Positions 1-7,767 are shown, counted from the first letter of the stretch. The stretch: 64,000 nt of DNA from Chitinophaga sp. GbtcB8 (GCF_019091455.1 NZ_JAGXJN010000013.1:1-64000); one strand, 5' to 3'. Notes: generated by a model not told the origin, from the letters alone. Numbers and translations are program-made.

Positions 1-717
1 GCTACCGTGATCCCTGCCACCAGCGGCAGCCGTACCTTGAAACACGCTACCCACGAAGCTATCCGCGACTGGATCAATAACCCGGTGGATACGCATTACA
101 TCATAGGCTCCGTAGTAGGGCCGCATCCGTACCCGGATATGGTAGCGCGTTTTCAATCCGTAATCAGCGAAGAAATAAAACAGCAGCTGCAGGAAAAAAC
201 CGGCAGCCCTTATCCCAATTATGTACTGGCCTGTGTAGGCGGTGGCAGTAATGCAGCGGGCGCTTTCTTCCATTTCCTGGATGATGAGCAGGTGCAGCTG
301 GTACCCGTAGAAGCAGCCGGTAAAGGAGTGAACAGCGGTTTTTCCGCCGCTACTTCCCAGCTGGGCAAACCGGGTGTTATACATGCCAGCAAAACCCTGC
401 TGATGCAAACAGAAGACGGGCAGATCGTAGAACCACACTCTATTTCTGCTGGTTTGGATTACCCGGGTGTAGGGCCTTTACATGCTCACCTGTATGAAAC
501 CGGCCGCGCACGTTTCCTGAACGCTACGGATGATGAAGCCCTGGAAGCTGCTTTTGAGCTTACCCGTTTGGAAGGCATTATCCCTGCGCTGGAATCATCC
601 CACGCACTGGCCCGTTTAAAAGGCCTGGACCTGAAACCCAGCGATGTAGTAGTGGTATGCCTTTCCGGCCGTGGTGATAAGGATATGGGCACTTACATTA
701 AACACATGCAGAAATAA
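1..717 (+). CDS. trpB: Tryptophan synthase beta chain, 5' end cut off by the window
   Basis: The reading frame is open from base 1, so only the last 238 residues are present; the family is usually about 395-400 residues, and the part with the PLP-binding lysine is missing. The fragment holds the glycine-rich PLP phosphate loop GGGSNA and the late SGRGDKD motif whose serine contacts the cofactor ring, both diagnostic of TrpB. The enzyme condenses indole with serine to give tryptophan and works as an alpha2-beta2 complex with TrpA, encoded 77 bases downstream. The in-frame GTG at base 7 is internal to the protein and is not a start. Identification is firm; only the N-terminus is unknown. Confidence 0.97.
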   Translation, partial: ATVIPATSGSRTLKHATHEAIRDWINNPVDTHYIIGSVVGPHPYPDMVARFQSVISEEIKQQLQEKTGSPYPNYVLACVGGGSNAAGAFFHFLDDEQVQLVPVEAAGKGVNSGFSAATSQLGKPGVIHASKTLLMQTEDGQIVEPHSISAGLDYPGVGPLHAHLYETGRARFLNATDDEALEAAFELTRLEGIIPALESSHALARLKGLDLKPSDVVVVCLSGRGDKDMGTYIKHMQK

Positions 718-794
718 TTTACGATGTTAGATTTAGTGGAAGCACTTCGATAAAATCTAAAATCTAAAATCGTAAATCGTAAATCTAAAATCGA
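718..794. repeat. Intergenic AT-rich word repeat, family A (copy 1)
   Basis: The trpB-trpA spacer is built almost wholly from the words AAATCTAAAATC and AAATCGTAAATC. Its left end (718-735) is nearly the inverse complement of its right end (780-793), so it can fold into a long AT-rich hairpin. The same words recur at 45441-45500 and 48471-48512. There is no run of T after the stem, and the operon continues, so this is not a typical terminator. Confidence 0.7.
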
Positions 795-1562
795 ATGAAT
801 CGCATAGATCAACTTTTTGCAAGCAAACAAACGGGCATCCTCAATATATACTGCACAGCAGGTTTTCCTGCCCTGGAAGATACTCTGCCGGTAATGACGG
901 CCCTGCAGGCGCATGGCGCAGATATGATAGAGCTGGGCATGCCTTTCTCCGATCCGCTGGCAGACGGACCTGTGATACAGGACAGCAGCACCCGTGCCCT
1001 GCAGAATGGCATGAGCCTGAAAAAGCTGTTTGCCCAGCTAAAAGACTTCAGAAAAAATATACACGTTCCCGTTATACTTATGGGTTACCTGAACCCGGTA
1101 ATGCAATTTGGCATAGAGCAATTCTTACAGCAGTGCGCAGCCACCGGGGTAGATGGTCTCATTTTGCCGGACCTTCCCATGCAGGAGTATGAGCAGGAAT
1201 ACCGCCCGCTGTTTGAAAAATATGGATTACACCTTATCTTTCTGGTAACACCGGAAACCAGCGAAGCCCGCATACGGCAGATAGACGCCCTGAGCAAAGG
1301 ATTTGTATACGCCGTATCCTCCTCTTCCACCACCGGGAAAGATAAGGATATGAAAGGCCAGCAGGCTTACTTTGAACGCTTAAAGGCCCTGCAGCTGAAA
1401 AAACCGGTACTGATCGGTTTTGGCATAAAAGATAAACCCACCTTTGATGCAGCCTGTGCATACAGCAATGGCGCTATTATTGGAACGGCGTTTATTAAAG
1501 CAGTAGAAAATGCAAAAGATCTGGATGGAACCATTAAACAGTTCATTCAATCGGTAAAGTAA
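795..1562 (+). CDS. trpA: Tryptophan synthase alpha chain
   Basis: A 255-residue TIM-barrel protein of normal family length. It cleaves indole-3-glycerol phosphate to indole and glyceraldehyde 3-phosphate and channels indole to TrpB. The signature ELGMPFSDPLADGP carries Glu46 and Asp57, matching the catalytic Glu49/Asp60 pair of the Salmonella enzyme, and the phosphate-binding end GFGI is present near residue 215. It follows trpB after a repeat-filled spacer and precedes hisH by 8 bases, so it lies in a mixed trp-his transcription unit. The ATG start gives the standard N-terminus. Confidence 0.97.
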   Translation: MNRIDQLFASKQTGILNIYCTAGFPALEDTLPVMTALQAHGADMIELGMPFSDPLADGPVIQDSSTRALQNGMSLKKLFAQLKDFRKNIHVPVILMGYLNPVMQFGIEQFLQQCAATGVDGLILPDLPMQEYEQEYRPLFEKYGLHLIFLVTPETSEARIRQIDALSKGFVYAVSSSSTTGKDKDMKGQQAYFERLKALQLKKPVLIGFGIKDKPTFDAACAYSNGAIIGTAFIKAVENAKDLDGTIKQFIQSVK

Positions 1563-1570
1563 GAACACAC

Positions 1571-2164
1571 ATGAAAACAGCCATCATAAAATACAACGCC
1601 GGCAACATCCGCTCCGTGCTTTTTGCGCTGGACCGCTTAGGGGTGCAGGGCACGGTGACCGACGATCCTGAAGAGATACGGGCAGCTGACAAAGTGATCT
1701 TTCCCGGTGTGGGAGAGGCCAGCACCGCCATGCAGTACCTGCAGCAGCGCGGCCTGGATAAAGTGATCACCAGCCTGCAGCAGCCGGTGCTGGGCATTTG
1801 CCTGGGCTTACAGCTGATGTGCAAACACTCTGAAGAAAATAATACGCCCTGCCTGGGCATCTTTGATGTAGAGGTAAAACGTTTTCAATCGCCGGTAGCT
1901 AACCTGTTAAAGATCCCGCAGATAGGCTGGAACAATATAGCCGGTTTGCACAGCACCATCTTTGAAAAGGTACCGGAAAACAGCTACATGTATTTTGTGC
2001 ACAGCTACTACGCCGCACTGGCGCCGGAAACCGTGGCTATTGCCAATTACGTGGTGAACTATAGCGCTGCTTTACAAAAGGATAATTTTTACGCAGTACA
2101 GTTCCACCCGGAGAAATCAGCAGAGGCAGGACAAAAATTGCTGGAAAGCTTTCTGAAGTTATAA
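1571..2164 (+). CDS. hisH: Imidazole glycerol phosphate synthase, glutamine amidotransferase subunit
   Basis: A 197-residue class I glutamine amidotransferase. It hydrolyses glutamine and passes ammonia to HisF for ring closure in histidine synthesis. The nucleophile elbow GICLGLQ places the catalytic cysteine at Cys77, and FHPEKS near the C-terminus supplies His179 and Glu181, completing the triad. The PGVGE oxyanion-strand motif is also present. The gene begins 8 bases after trpA and ends 3 bases before the hisA fusion gene, indicating tight co-transcription. Its partner HisF is two genes downstream. Confidence 0.97.
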   Translation: MKTAIIKYNAGNIRSVLFALDRLGVQGTVTDDPEEIRAADKVIFPGVGEASTAMQYLQQRGLDKVITSLQQPVLGICLGLQLMCKHSEENNTPCLGIFDVEVKRFQSPVANLLKIPQIGWNNIAGLHSTIFEKVPENSYMYFVHSYYAALAPETVAIANYVVNYSAALQKDNFYAVQFHPEKSAEAGQKLLESFLKL

Positions 2165-2167
2165 GTA

Positions 2168-3319
2168 ATGGCAGGCATTGAGATAAAGAAGATACAAACC
2201 AACGATACTTTACCGCTGCGCAGGGATGTATTATATCCCGGCCAGTCATTAGATAGTGTACGTGTGGACCATGATGAGGAAGCCCTGCACTTTGGCCTGT
2301 TTAAAGACGGGCAGCTGGTGAGTGTAGGCTCCCTGTTTATGAACGGTAAGCAGGCCCAGTTCCGCAAGCTGGCCACCACACCGGCTTTACAGGGTAAAGG
2401 ATACGGCACCTTACTCATTAAACAAATGCAGCAGCAGTGCCGGAAGGCTGGTATTCCTTTATTATGGTGCCATGCCCGCCGTACTGCCGAAGGTTTTTAT
2501 ACGCGCCTGGGTTTTACAAAAGCAGGCAATTATTTTGAAAAGAATAACATTATTTATTGCAGGATGGAATTACCCGTGCAAACAACTAAGCAATTTACCG
2601 TAATACCCGCCATAGATATTATTGACGGCAAATGTGTGCGTCTTACACAAGGCGATTATGCGCAGCAAAAAGTGTACAACGAACATCCGCTGGAAGTAGC
2701 AAAGGCATTTGAAGATATTGGTGTGCAGCGCCTGCACCTGGTAGACCTGGACGGCGCTAAAAAAGGAGCTGTAGTGAACTGGAAAGTGCTGGAAGCTATT
2801 GCCGGAAAAACCGGTTTGGTAGTGGATTTTGGCGGAGGCATTAAAACAGCAAAGGACCTGGATATTGTATTTGAAAGCGGGGCTGCGCTGGCTACCATTG
2901 GCAGCATAGCGGTAAAAGACCCGGAGCTGTTCTTTGGCTGGGTAAAAAAATATGCACCTGAAAAAATATTCCTGGGTGCTGATGTGAAGGAAGAAAAAAT
3001 AGCAGTAGGCGGCTGGCTGGAAACTACCCAGCTCTCCATCTATGATTTCCTGGAAGAGAATGTACGCCATGGCGTACATAACATTTTTTGTACGGATATT
3101 GCAAAGGATGGCCTGTTACAAGGCCCGTCCACCGCACTATACCAGCAAATACTGGAACGTTTCCCGGATATTAACTTTGTAGCCAGCGGCGGCGTAAGCA
3201 ACCTGCAGGATGTTGAAACCCTGCGCGAAATAGGCTGCAGCGGCGCCATTGTAGGTAAAGCGATCTATGAAGGACGCATTACCATGGAGCAGCTGAAGGA
3301 ATTAATAATGAATAATTAA
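2168..3319 (+). CDS. hisA: GNAT acetyltransferase fused to HisA isomerase
   Basis: One uninterrupted 383-residue frame. Residues 1-132 look like a GNAT N-acetyltransferase, with the acetyl-CoA loop QGKGYG and a typical C-terminal FYTRLGF segment. Residues from Met133 form a complete HisA barrel, which isomerises ProFAR to PRFAR; the two catalytic aspartates are Asp150 (in AIDIIDGK) and Asp310 (in TDIAKDG). HisA alone is normally about 240-250 residues, which fits the second part. An internal ATG at 2564 could start a free HisA, but AGG directly abuts it, a poor ribosome-binding arrangement, so a true fusion is favoured. The acetyltransferase substrate is unknown. The final codons and stop lie inside an AT-rich repeat arm. 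Confidence 0.9.
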   Translation: MAGIEIKKIQTNDTLPLRRDVLYPGQSLDSVRVDHDEEALHFGLFKDGQLVSVGSLFMNGKQAQFRKLATTPALQGKGYGTLLIKQMQQQCRKAGIPLLWCHARRTAEGFYTRLGFTKAGNYFEKNNIIYCRMELPVQTTKQFTVIPAIDIIDGKCVRLTQGDYAQQKVYNEHPLEVAKAFEDIGVQRLHLVDLDGAKKGAVVNWKVLEAIAGKTGLVVDFGGGIKTAKDLDIVFESGAALATIGSIAVKDPELFFGWVKKYAPEKIFLGADVKEEKIAVGGWLETTQLSIYDFLEENVRHGVHNIFCTDIAKDGLLQGPSTALYQQILERFPDINFVASGGVSNLQDVETLREIGCSGAIVGKAIYEGRITMEQLKELIMNN

Positions 3320-3324
3320 AAATT
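3301..3324. repeat. AT-rich repeat arm, family E (left arm, overlaps hisA 3' end)
   Basis: This segment is nearly the inverse complement of 3528-3559 and shares its TTATTAAT/ATTAATAATGAA wording with the spacers at 39305-39388 and 50018-50048. It encodes the last residues and stop codon of hisA, so the repeat appears to have supplied the present C-terminus. Together with the right arm it brackets the GTCATTGCGAGG element. Confidence 0.6.
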
Positions 3325-3327
3325 GCC

Positions 3328-3447
3328 GTCATTGCGAGGCGCAGTGTAAAGCTATTGTGCGTGGGGCGACGAAGCAATCTTGCGAATAAATGGCAGGAGA
3401 TTGCTTCAGCATGCTCCGCACAAACCTGTGCTATGCTTCGCAATGAC
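3328..3447. repeat. Nested palindromic GTCATTGCGAGG interspersed repeat
   Basis: The 120-base element starts with GTCATTGCGAGG and ends with CGCAATGAC, and inside it GAAGCAATCT is mirrored by GAGATTGCTTC. The outer and inner inverted pairs give a branched or long hairpin. From general knowledge, repeats with this wording are scattered through many bacterial genomes, including Bacteroidota. It sits between hisA and hisF in a continuing operon. No transposase is nearby. A short frame crossing it is not credible as a gene. Only one copy is seen in the window. Confidence 0.8.
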
Positions 3448-3527
3448 GAAGGAGAGCCTCGTAATACGGGTATAAACGAGTGGATAATCATAATTATTAA
3501 TAAAGGCTTGAAGTACAATCCCTTCGA

Positions 3528-3559
3528 TTATTCATTCTTCATTATTAATTTAAAAATTT
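3528..3559. repeat. AT-rich repeat arm, family E (right arm)
   Basis: This arm (ATTATTCATTCTTCATTATT and onward) is the approximate inverse of 3301-3324 and ends 6 bases before the hisF start. Between the two arms lie the palindromic element and a short unique stretch (3448-3527) in which no gene was found. Confidence 0.6.
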
Positions 3560-3565
3560 AAGAAC

Positions 3566-4321
3566 ATGCTTACAAAAAGGATCATCCCCTGCCTGGACAT
3601 CAAAGACGGGCGTACCGTAAAAGGGGTGAATTTTGAAAATATACGCGATGCCGGCGATCCTATAGAGCTGGGTGCTTTATACGCACAGCAGGGCGCTGAC
3701 GAGCTGGTGTTCCTGGATATAACGGCTACGAATGAACGGAGAAAAACACTGGCAGAGCTGGTAACCGGTATTGCCCGCCATGTGAACATTCCGTTTACAG
3801 TAGGCGGCGGCATATCATCCGTAGAGGATGTATATGTGCTGCTGCAATCAGGTGCAGATAAAATATCCGTAAACACTACTGCCTTTAAACGCCCGGAGCT
3901 GGTGGATGAGCTGTCACGCGAATTTGGCAGCCAGTGTATTGTGCTGGCCATTGATACCCGTTTTGAAGAAGGCGATTGGTATGTGTACCTGAACGGCGGA
4001 CGCGTAAAAACCACTACCAAAGCCTATGACTGGGCCAAAGAAGCGGTAGACCGTGGCGCCGGTGAAATACTGCTTACTTCCATGAACAACGATGGTACCA
4101 AGCAGGGTTTTGCGCTGGATATTACAGGGCAGCTGTCTCAAAATCTGAACGTACCTGTGATCGCCTCCGGTGGTGCAGGTACCATGGATCATTTTACAGA
4201 AGTATTTGAAAATGCCCAGGCAGATGCCGCGCTGGCCGCCAGCATTTTCCACTACAAGGAAATAGAAATACCCGACCTGAAGAAGTACTTATACAGCAAA
4301 GGAATAAACATCAGATTTTAG
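3566..4321 (+). CDS. hisF: Imidazole glycerol phosphate synthase, cyclase subunit
   Basis: A 251-residue TIM barrel of normal length. It uses ammonia from HisH to convert PRFAR into imidazole glycerol phosphate and AICAR. The N-terminal [11 protein letters not shown] places the catalytic base at Asp11, and AIDTRF supplies the second aspartate near residue 130. Phosphate-binding glycines appear as GGGI and SGGAGT. The gene is separated from hisA by a repeat-rich 246-base spacer and followed by hisIE after 107 bases. HisH, its obligate partner, is in the same unit. Confidence 0.97.
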   Translation: MLTKRIIPCLDIKDGRTVKGVNFENIRDAGDPIELGALYAQQGADELVFLDITATNERRKTLAELVTGIARHVNIPFTVGGGISSVEDVYVLLQSGADKISVNTTAFKRPELVDELSREFGSQCIVLAIDTRFEEGDWYVYLNGGRVKTTTKAYDWAKEAVDRGAGEILLTSMNNDGTKQGFALDITGQLSQNLNVPVIASGGAGTMDHFTEVFENAQADAALAASIFHYKEIEIPDLKKYLYSKGINIRF

Positions 4322-4333
4322 ATTGGGTGAAAG

Positions 4334-4349
4334 GAATACTTCGGTATTC
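4334..4349. other. Stable UUCG tetraloop hairpin after hisF
   Basis: GAATAC-TTCG-GTATTC is a perfect six-pair stem closed by C(UUCG)G, an unusually stable RNA tetraloop. It begins 12 bases after the hisF stop. No T-run follows, so it is not a standard intrinsic terminator; it may protect or process the hisF end of the transcript. Confidence 0.55.
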
Positions 4350-4378
4350 AATAAAAGCAGAAAATACTCCGCTGCATT

Positions 4379-4410
4379 AGCTTTACGCTTTATGCTTTGC
4401 GCTTTCGGCT
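4379..4410. repeat. Short word repeat, family G (copy 1)
   Basis: Three near-copies of GCTTTAC/GCTTTAT/GCTTTGC lie in tandem in the hisF-hisIE spacer. Related AAAGC/AAAAGC wording in the opposite sense occurs at 43864-43880 and 58606-58651. Confidence 0.5.
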
Positions 4411-4428
4411 CAAACAAATACGATTAGT

Positions 4429-5022
4429 ATGAAAATTGATTTTGAAAAGTCTCCGGACGGCCTGGTGCCGGCCATTATACAGGATGCAGCTACTTTGAAA
4501 GTGCTGATGCTGGGTTACATGAACCAGGAAGCAGTGAACAAAACCCTGCAGGAAAAAAAGGTGACCTTTTACAGCCGCTCTAAACAGCGCCTGTGGACCA
4601 AGGGGGAGGAGAGCGGCAATTTTTTGCTGCTGCAGGACGTTAAAGTGGATTGTGATAACGATACATTGCTGATAAAGGCCAACCCGGTAGGGCCGGTATG
4701 CCACACAGGTGCAGATACCTGCTGGGATGAGGTGAATGTGAGCAACGATTTCCTATCAAAGCTGGAAAGCGTGATCACGGACCGTAAGAATAATCCTACG
4801 GAAAAATCTTACACAGCCAGCCTGTTTGCCAAAGGCATTAACAAAATAGCCCAGAAAGTAGGGGAGGAAGCAGTGGAAGTAGTAATAGAAGCCAAGGATA
4901 ATAACGAAACATTATTCCTGAATGAAGCCGCTGACCTGCTGTTCCACTACCTGATCTTATTGAATGCCAAAGGCCACCAGTTATCCGATGTGCTGAATGT
5001 GCTGAAGGAAAGACATAAGTAG
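4429..5022 (+). CDS. hisIE: Bifunctional phosphoribosyl-AMP cyclohydrolase / phosphoribosyl-ATP pyrophosphohydrolase
   Basis: A 197-residue fusion typical of Bacteroidota. Residues 1 to about 100 are HisI, with the FYSRSKQRLWTKG signature, the acidic CDNDTLL stretch that helps bind metal, and the late cysteines in VCHTG and TCW. Residues from about 105 are HisE, marked by KVGEEAVEVVIEAK. Together they carry out the second and third steps of histidine synthesis. The gene closes the trp-his unit; hisG, hisD, hisC and hisB are not in this window and may lie upstream of it or elsewhere. Confidence 0.96.
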   Translation: MKIDFEKSPDGLVPAIIQDAATLKVLMLGYMNQEAVNKTLQEKKVTFYSRSKQRLWTKGEESGNFLLLQDVKVDCDNDTLLIKANPVGPVCHTGADTCWDEVNVSNDFLSKLESVITDRKNNPTEKSYTASLFAKGINKIAQKVGEEAVEVVIEAKDNNETLFLNEAADLLFHYLILLNAKGHQLSDVLNVLKERHK

Positions 5023-5045
5023 AATATTTTTTATATATTTATAAC

Positions 5046-6131
5046 ATGAAGCATTTATTCCTGGTGATGTGCTGTGCCGCCAGTGCCTTAGTTGCCAACG
5101 CACAAAACGTAATATCCGGCACGGTAAGCGGGGCCGATGGGAGAAAGATCTATTTGTTCGATGATGCCGACAATAACCCGGACGACTCCACTGTGCTGCA
5201 AAAAGGCCAGTTCAGCTTTACCATTAAGCAACCCTCAGAACCCTCTGTATTCGCGCTGATATTAGAAGGTACAGACCAGCCACTGTTATTTGTGCCGGGC
5301 CCAACCCCGCAGCAGTTAACATTGAGCGCAGATAAATTTCCGATAGCAACCGCTGTAAAAGGCAATGATAATACAAAAGCCCTGCAGGAATACCAGGTGC
5401 AATTTCAGCCGCTGATACAAAGAGCGCATGCATTAAACCAGGAAGCATCCGGCATTTCAGGCGATGATGAAGCAGCCAAAGAAGCTTTCCGCAAAAAAGC
5501 CGGTGTTTTCAGCGATGATGTAATAAAGACCGGCAAAACCTTTGTACAGCTGCATCCCAAGGCATTAGCCAGTATGTGGATGCTGATCAACGAGTTACGC
5601 CCGCGCTTAAAACCCGATGAATTTGCAGGGCTGTTTGCCGGCCTGGATAAATCACTGCAAACCGGCAAGTACGGACAAAGCGTAAGCCAGTATATTAGAA
5701 GCCAGAAGCTCAGTGGTATTGGTGAAATGGCAGATGACTTTTCGCAGGGGGATGTAGATGGTAAGGCTATCAAGCTTTCCTCTTTCCGCGGTAAATATGT
5801 GCTGGTAGATTTCTGGGCCAGCTGGTGCGGTCCCTGCCGGGCAGAGAACCCCAATGTGGTAAAAGCCTTTAACAAATACAAAGGCAAGAACTTTACAATC
5901 CTCAGCATTTCCCTGGATGATGATAAGAACCGCTGGTTACATGCCATTAAGCAGGATGGTCTTAACTGGACGCATGTTTCCGATCTGCATGGCTGGAGCA
6001 ATGAAGTAGCCGTACAGTACGGTATCCGTTCCATACCCTCTAATTTCCTGGTAGACCCCCAGGGGCGCATTATAGCCCGCAACCTGCGCGGCTCCGCCCT
6101 GGAAGACAAGCTGGGAGAGATACTGAAATAA
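5046..6131 (+). CDS. Exported TlpA/ResA-like thioredoxin with DUF4369-type N-domain (paralogue 1)
   Basis: A 361-residue protein with a signal peptide (residues 1 to about 19, cut after VANA). The N-terminal half resembles the DUF4369 beta domain found before many Bacteroidota thioredoxins; the C-terminal 140 residues form a TlpA/AhpC-type thioredoxin fold with the redox site WASWCGPC (Cys261, Cys264). It probably acts as a periplasmic disulfide reductase. The gene lies 23 bases after hisIE but is functionally unrelated. It is followed by a paralogue with the same layout, so the pair arose by tandem duplication. Substrates cannot be read from sequence. Confidence 0.88.
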   Translation: MKHLFLVMCCAASALVANAQNVISGTVSGADGRKIYLFDDADNNPDDSTVLQKGQFSFTIKQPSEPSVFALILEGTDQPLLFVPGPTPQQLTLSADKFPIATAVKGNDNTKALQEYQVQFQPLIQRAHALNQEASGISGDDEAAKEAFRKKAGVFSDDVIKTGKTFVQLHPKALASMWMLINELRPRLKPDEFAGLFAGLDKSLQTGKYGQSVSQYIRSQKLSGIGEMADDFSQGDVDGKAIKLSSFRGKYVLVDFWASWCGPCRAENPNVVKAFNKYKGKNFTILSISLDDDKNRWLHAIKQDGLNWTHVSDLHGWSNEVAVQYGIRSIPSNFLVDPQGRIIARNLRGSALEDKLGEILK

Positions 6132-6138
6132 TTAGTTA

Positions 6139-6212
6139 ATGTGCTAATATGCTAATGTGCCGGTGTGCTGTGCTGTGTTCGCAGTCGCCGGCACATTAGC
6201 ATATTAGCACAT
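6139..6212. repeat. Perfect 25-bp inverted repeat, family D (copy 1)
   Basis: Bases 6139-6163 and 6188-6212 are exact inverse complements over all 25 positions, separated by a 24-base loop. Each arm is itself reiterated (GTGCTAAT, ATGCTAAT, GTGCCGG). No T-run follows. The word GTGCTAATGTGCTGG reappears at 39265-39280. It lies 8 bases after one thioredoxin gene and about 100 bases before the next. Confidence 0.85.
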
Positions 6213-6310
6213 CAGCACATGGTTCCGTTTATCACAATCAGTTTGATTATGCCCCGCTGTTTCCTCATATTTGTTACTACGTATAAACGTTAAAAGGAGC
6301 ATTAATAATT

Positions 6311-7438
6311 ATGAAGAGAGCTATACTGACTGCCGTGCTGTTAGCGCCGGTAGTTTTGTTTGCGCAGGAAGAGAAGCCGTTTACTATCAATGGAACGGTA
6401 GCGCAGTTACAAAAACAGGCCAAGGTATATCTGAACGTGCGGAAAGGGGATGATAATACACTGGATAGTGCAGAGGTAAAAGACGGTAAGTTTGCTTTCA
6501 AAGGAACTATTAAAGAGCCTTCTATGGCCAGCCTGATGATGGTGATCACTGATCCGCCTGCTGATATGCCCAAAGGCAGCAAGCGCGATGTATTGCCGCT
6601 GTTCCTGGATAACGGGAATATTACCATTACCGCGCAGGACTCCATTAGCACCGCTTCCATAAAAGGATCTAAGGCCAATGATGCATACCTGCAGCTGAAT
6701 GGTATGCTGAAAGATATAGATACCCAGATGCGGACCCTGCAAAAAGAATATCGCCAGTTATATATGGCTAAGGATGAAGAAGGAATGAAAAAGCTGGAGC
6801 CGCGGTTTGATTCACTGGAAGCACAGGAAAAAACTATTATGCGCGCTTACCTGGATAAAAATCCCGGTTCGCCCATAGCGATGTTTGCGCTGAACCAGTA
6901 TGCGGGTTATGAAATTAACCCTGCAGATGTAGAGCCGGTGTTTAAAAAGCTGGATAAAAAAATAAAGAATTCAGCATCCGGTAAGGCCTTTGTGCAACGC
7001 CTGGAAGCAGCTAAGAAAACCGCCATTGGCCAGCCTGCGCTGGACTTTGCACAGGCGGATGCCAGCGGTAAGACCGTTAGCCTGGCCTCTTTCCGTGGAA
7101 AATATGTGCTGGTGGATTTCTGGGCCAGCTGGTGCGGCCCCTGCCGGGCAGAGAACCCGAACGTAGTTAGAGCTTACAGTAAGTTCAAGGGAAAAGGTTT
7201 TGAAATACTGGCTGTTTCCCTGGATGATAAAAAGGATAAATGGCTGGCAGCCATACAGGCCGATAACCTGTCCTGGACGCACGTTTCAGACCTGAAAGGC
7301 TGGAAGAATGCCGCCGCAGAGCTGTACAGCATCCGCGCTATTCCCCAGAACCTGCTGATAGATCCGCAGGGCAGGATCATAGCGAAGAACCTGCGCGGCG
7401 AAGCGCTGGAAACCAAGCTGGGTGAAATAATGCAGTAG
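6311..7438 (+). CDS. Exported TlpA/ResA-like thioredoxin with DUF4369-type N-domain (paralogue 2)
   Basis: A 375-residue relative of the preceding gene. A signal peptide (MKRAILTAVLLAPVVLFAQ) leads into a DUF4369-like beta domain, a charged helical linker (about residues 120-185) and a TlpA-type thioredoxin domain with WASWCGPC at Cys275/Cys278. The segment around the redox site is nearly identical in DNA and protein to paralogue 1, while the N-domains have diverged strongly, suggesting different partners with the same redox chemistry. A strong intrinsic terminator follows at 7468. Periplasmic thiol-disulfide exchange is the family role; specific targets are unknown. Confidence 0.88.
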   Translation: MKRAILTAVLLAPVVLFAQEEKPFTINGTVAQLQKQAKVYLNVRKGDDNTLDSAEVKDGKFAFKGTIKEPSMASLMMVITDPPADMPKGSKRDVLPLFLDNGNITITAQDSISTASIKGSKANDAYLQLNGMLKDIDTQMRTLQKEYRQLYMAKDEEGMKKLEPRFDSLEAQEKTIMRAYLDKNPGSPIAMFALNQYAGYEINPADVEPVFKKLDKKIKNSASGKAFVQRLEAAKKTAIGQPALDFAQADASGKTVSLASFRGKYVLVDFWASWCGPCRAENPNVVRAYSKFKGKGFEILAVSLDDKKDKWLAAIQADNLSWTHVSDLKGWKNAAAELYSIRAIPQNLLIDPQGRIIAKNLRGEALETKLGEIMQ

Positions 7439-7467
7439 TTCAATCGGAAGTATCAAATAACAACAGG

Positions 7468-7507
7468 CGCCGGATGCAGTAAATGCGTTCGGCGTTTTGT
7501 TTTTTAT
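7468..7507 (+). terminator. Intrinsic terminator after the thioredoxin pair
   Basis: An 11-pair stem (7468-7478 with 7484-7494, two G-U pairs) with loop GTAAA is followed directly by TTTTGTTTTTT. It lies 29 bases after the stop of the second thioredoxin gene. Confidence 0.88.
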
Positions 7508-7733
7508 AGTAGATGATTGTATAGATCTATTATCCTTCGGCGCCTCCTGCTTCAGATCTTTCCTTCAATTTCCTATAGCCTTCAAATTTTTCCCTTCCAA
7601 TCCTTGCCTTGGAATCTTTTCCTCCAAACCTTTGCCTTCAAGCCCTTCCTTCAAATTCTTCCTCCAATTCCCTCCCCAAAACCTTTCTTCTCCAAGTCAT
7701 TATCCCTCCCCAAAATTATTTTATAAAAAGAAT
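7508..7733. other. Gene-free, pyrimidine-rich spacer upstream of the BlaI/M56 pair
   Basis: From about 7553 to 7715 the + strand is almost devoid of G and made of degenerate tandem units such as CCTTCAAATT, CCTTCCAATC and CCTCCAATTC. A frame of about 94 codons runs through it, but its composition (Phe, Pro, Ser and little else) is what the repeat dictates, and I reject it as a gene. The tract precedes the BlaI operators. Confidence 0.6.
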
Positions 7734-7767
7734 TACGAAAGTGTCGTAGAATTACGAAAACATCGTA
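7734..7767. promoter_or_regulatory. Two palindromic operators for the BlaI-type repressor
   Basis: TACGA-N5-TCGTA occurs twice, at 7734-7748 and 7753-7767, with centres 19 bases apart, roughly two helical turns on the same face. They lie 24-58 bases before the repressor start, where the promoter should be. BlaI/MecI repressors bind paired palindromes in front of their own operons, so autoregulation is the natural reading; direct proof is lacking. Confidence 0.75.

Noticed and set aside
3355..3561. Short frame between hisA and hisF
   Set aside because: It lies within the palindromic GTCATTGCGAGG element and its AT-rich arm; similar frames are a usual by-product of this repeat.
5405..6109. 234-codon frame opposite the first thioredoxin gene
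   Set aside because: Long antisense frames are common at this base composition; it lacks family motifs, whereas the + strand has a signal peptide and an intact redox site.
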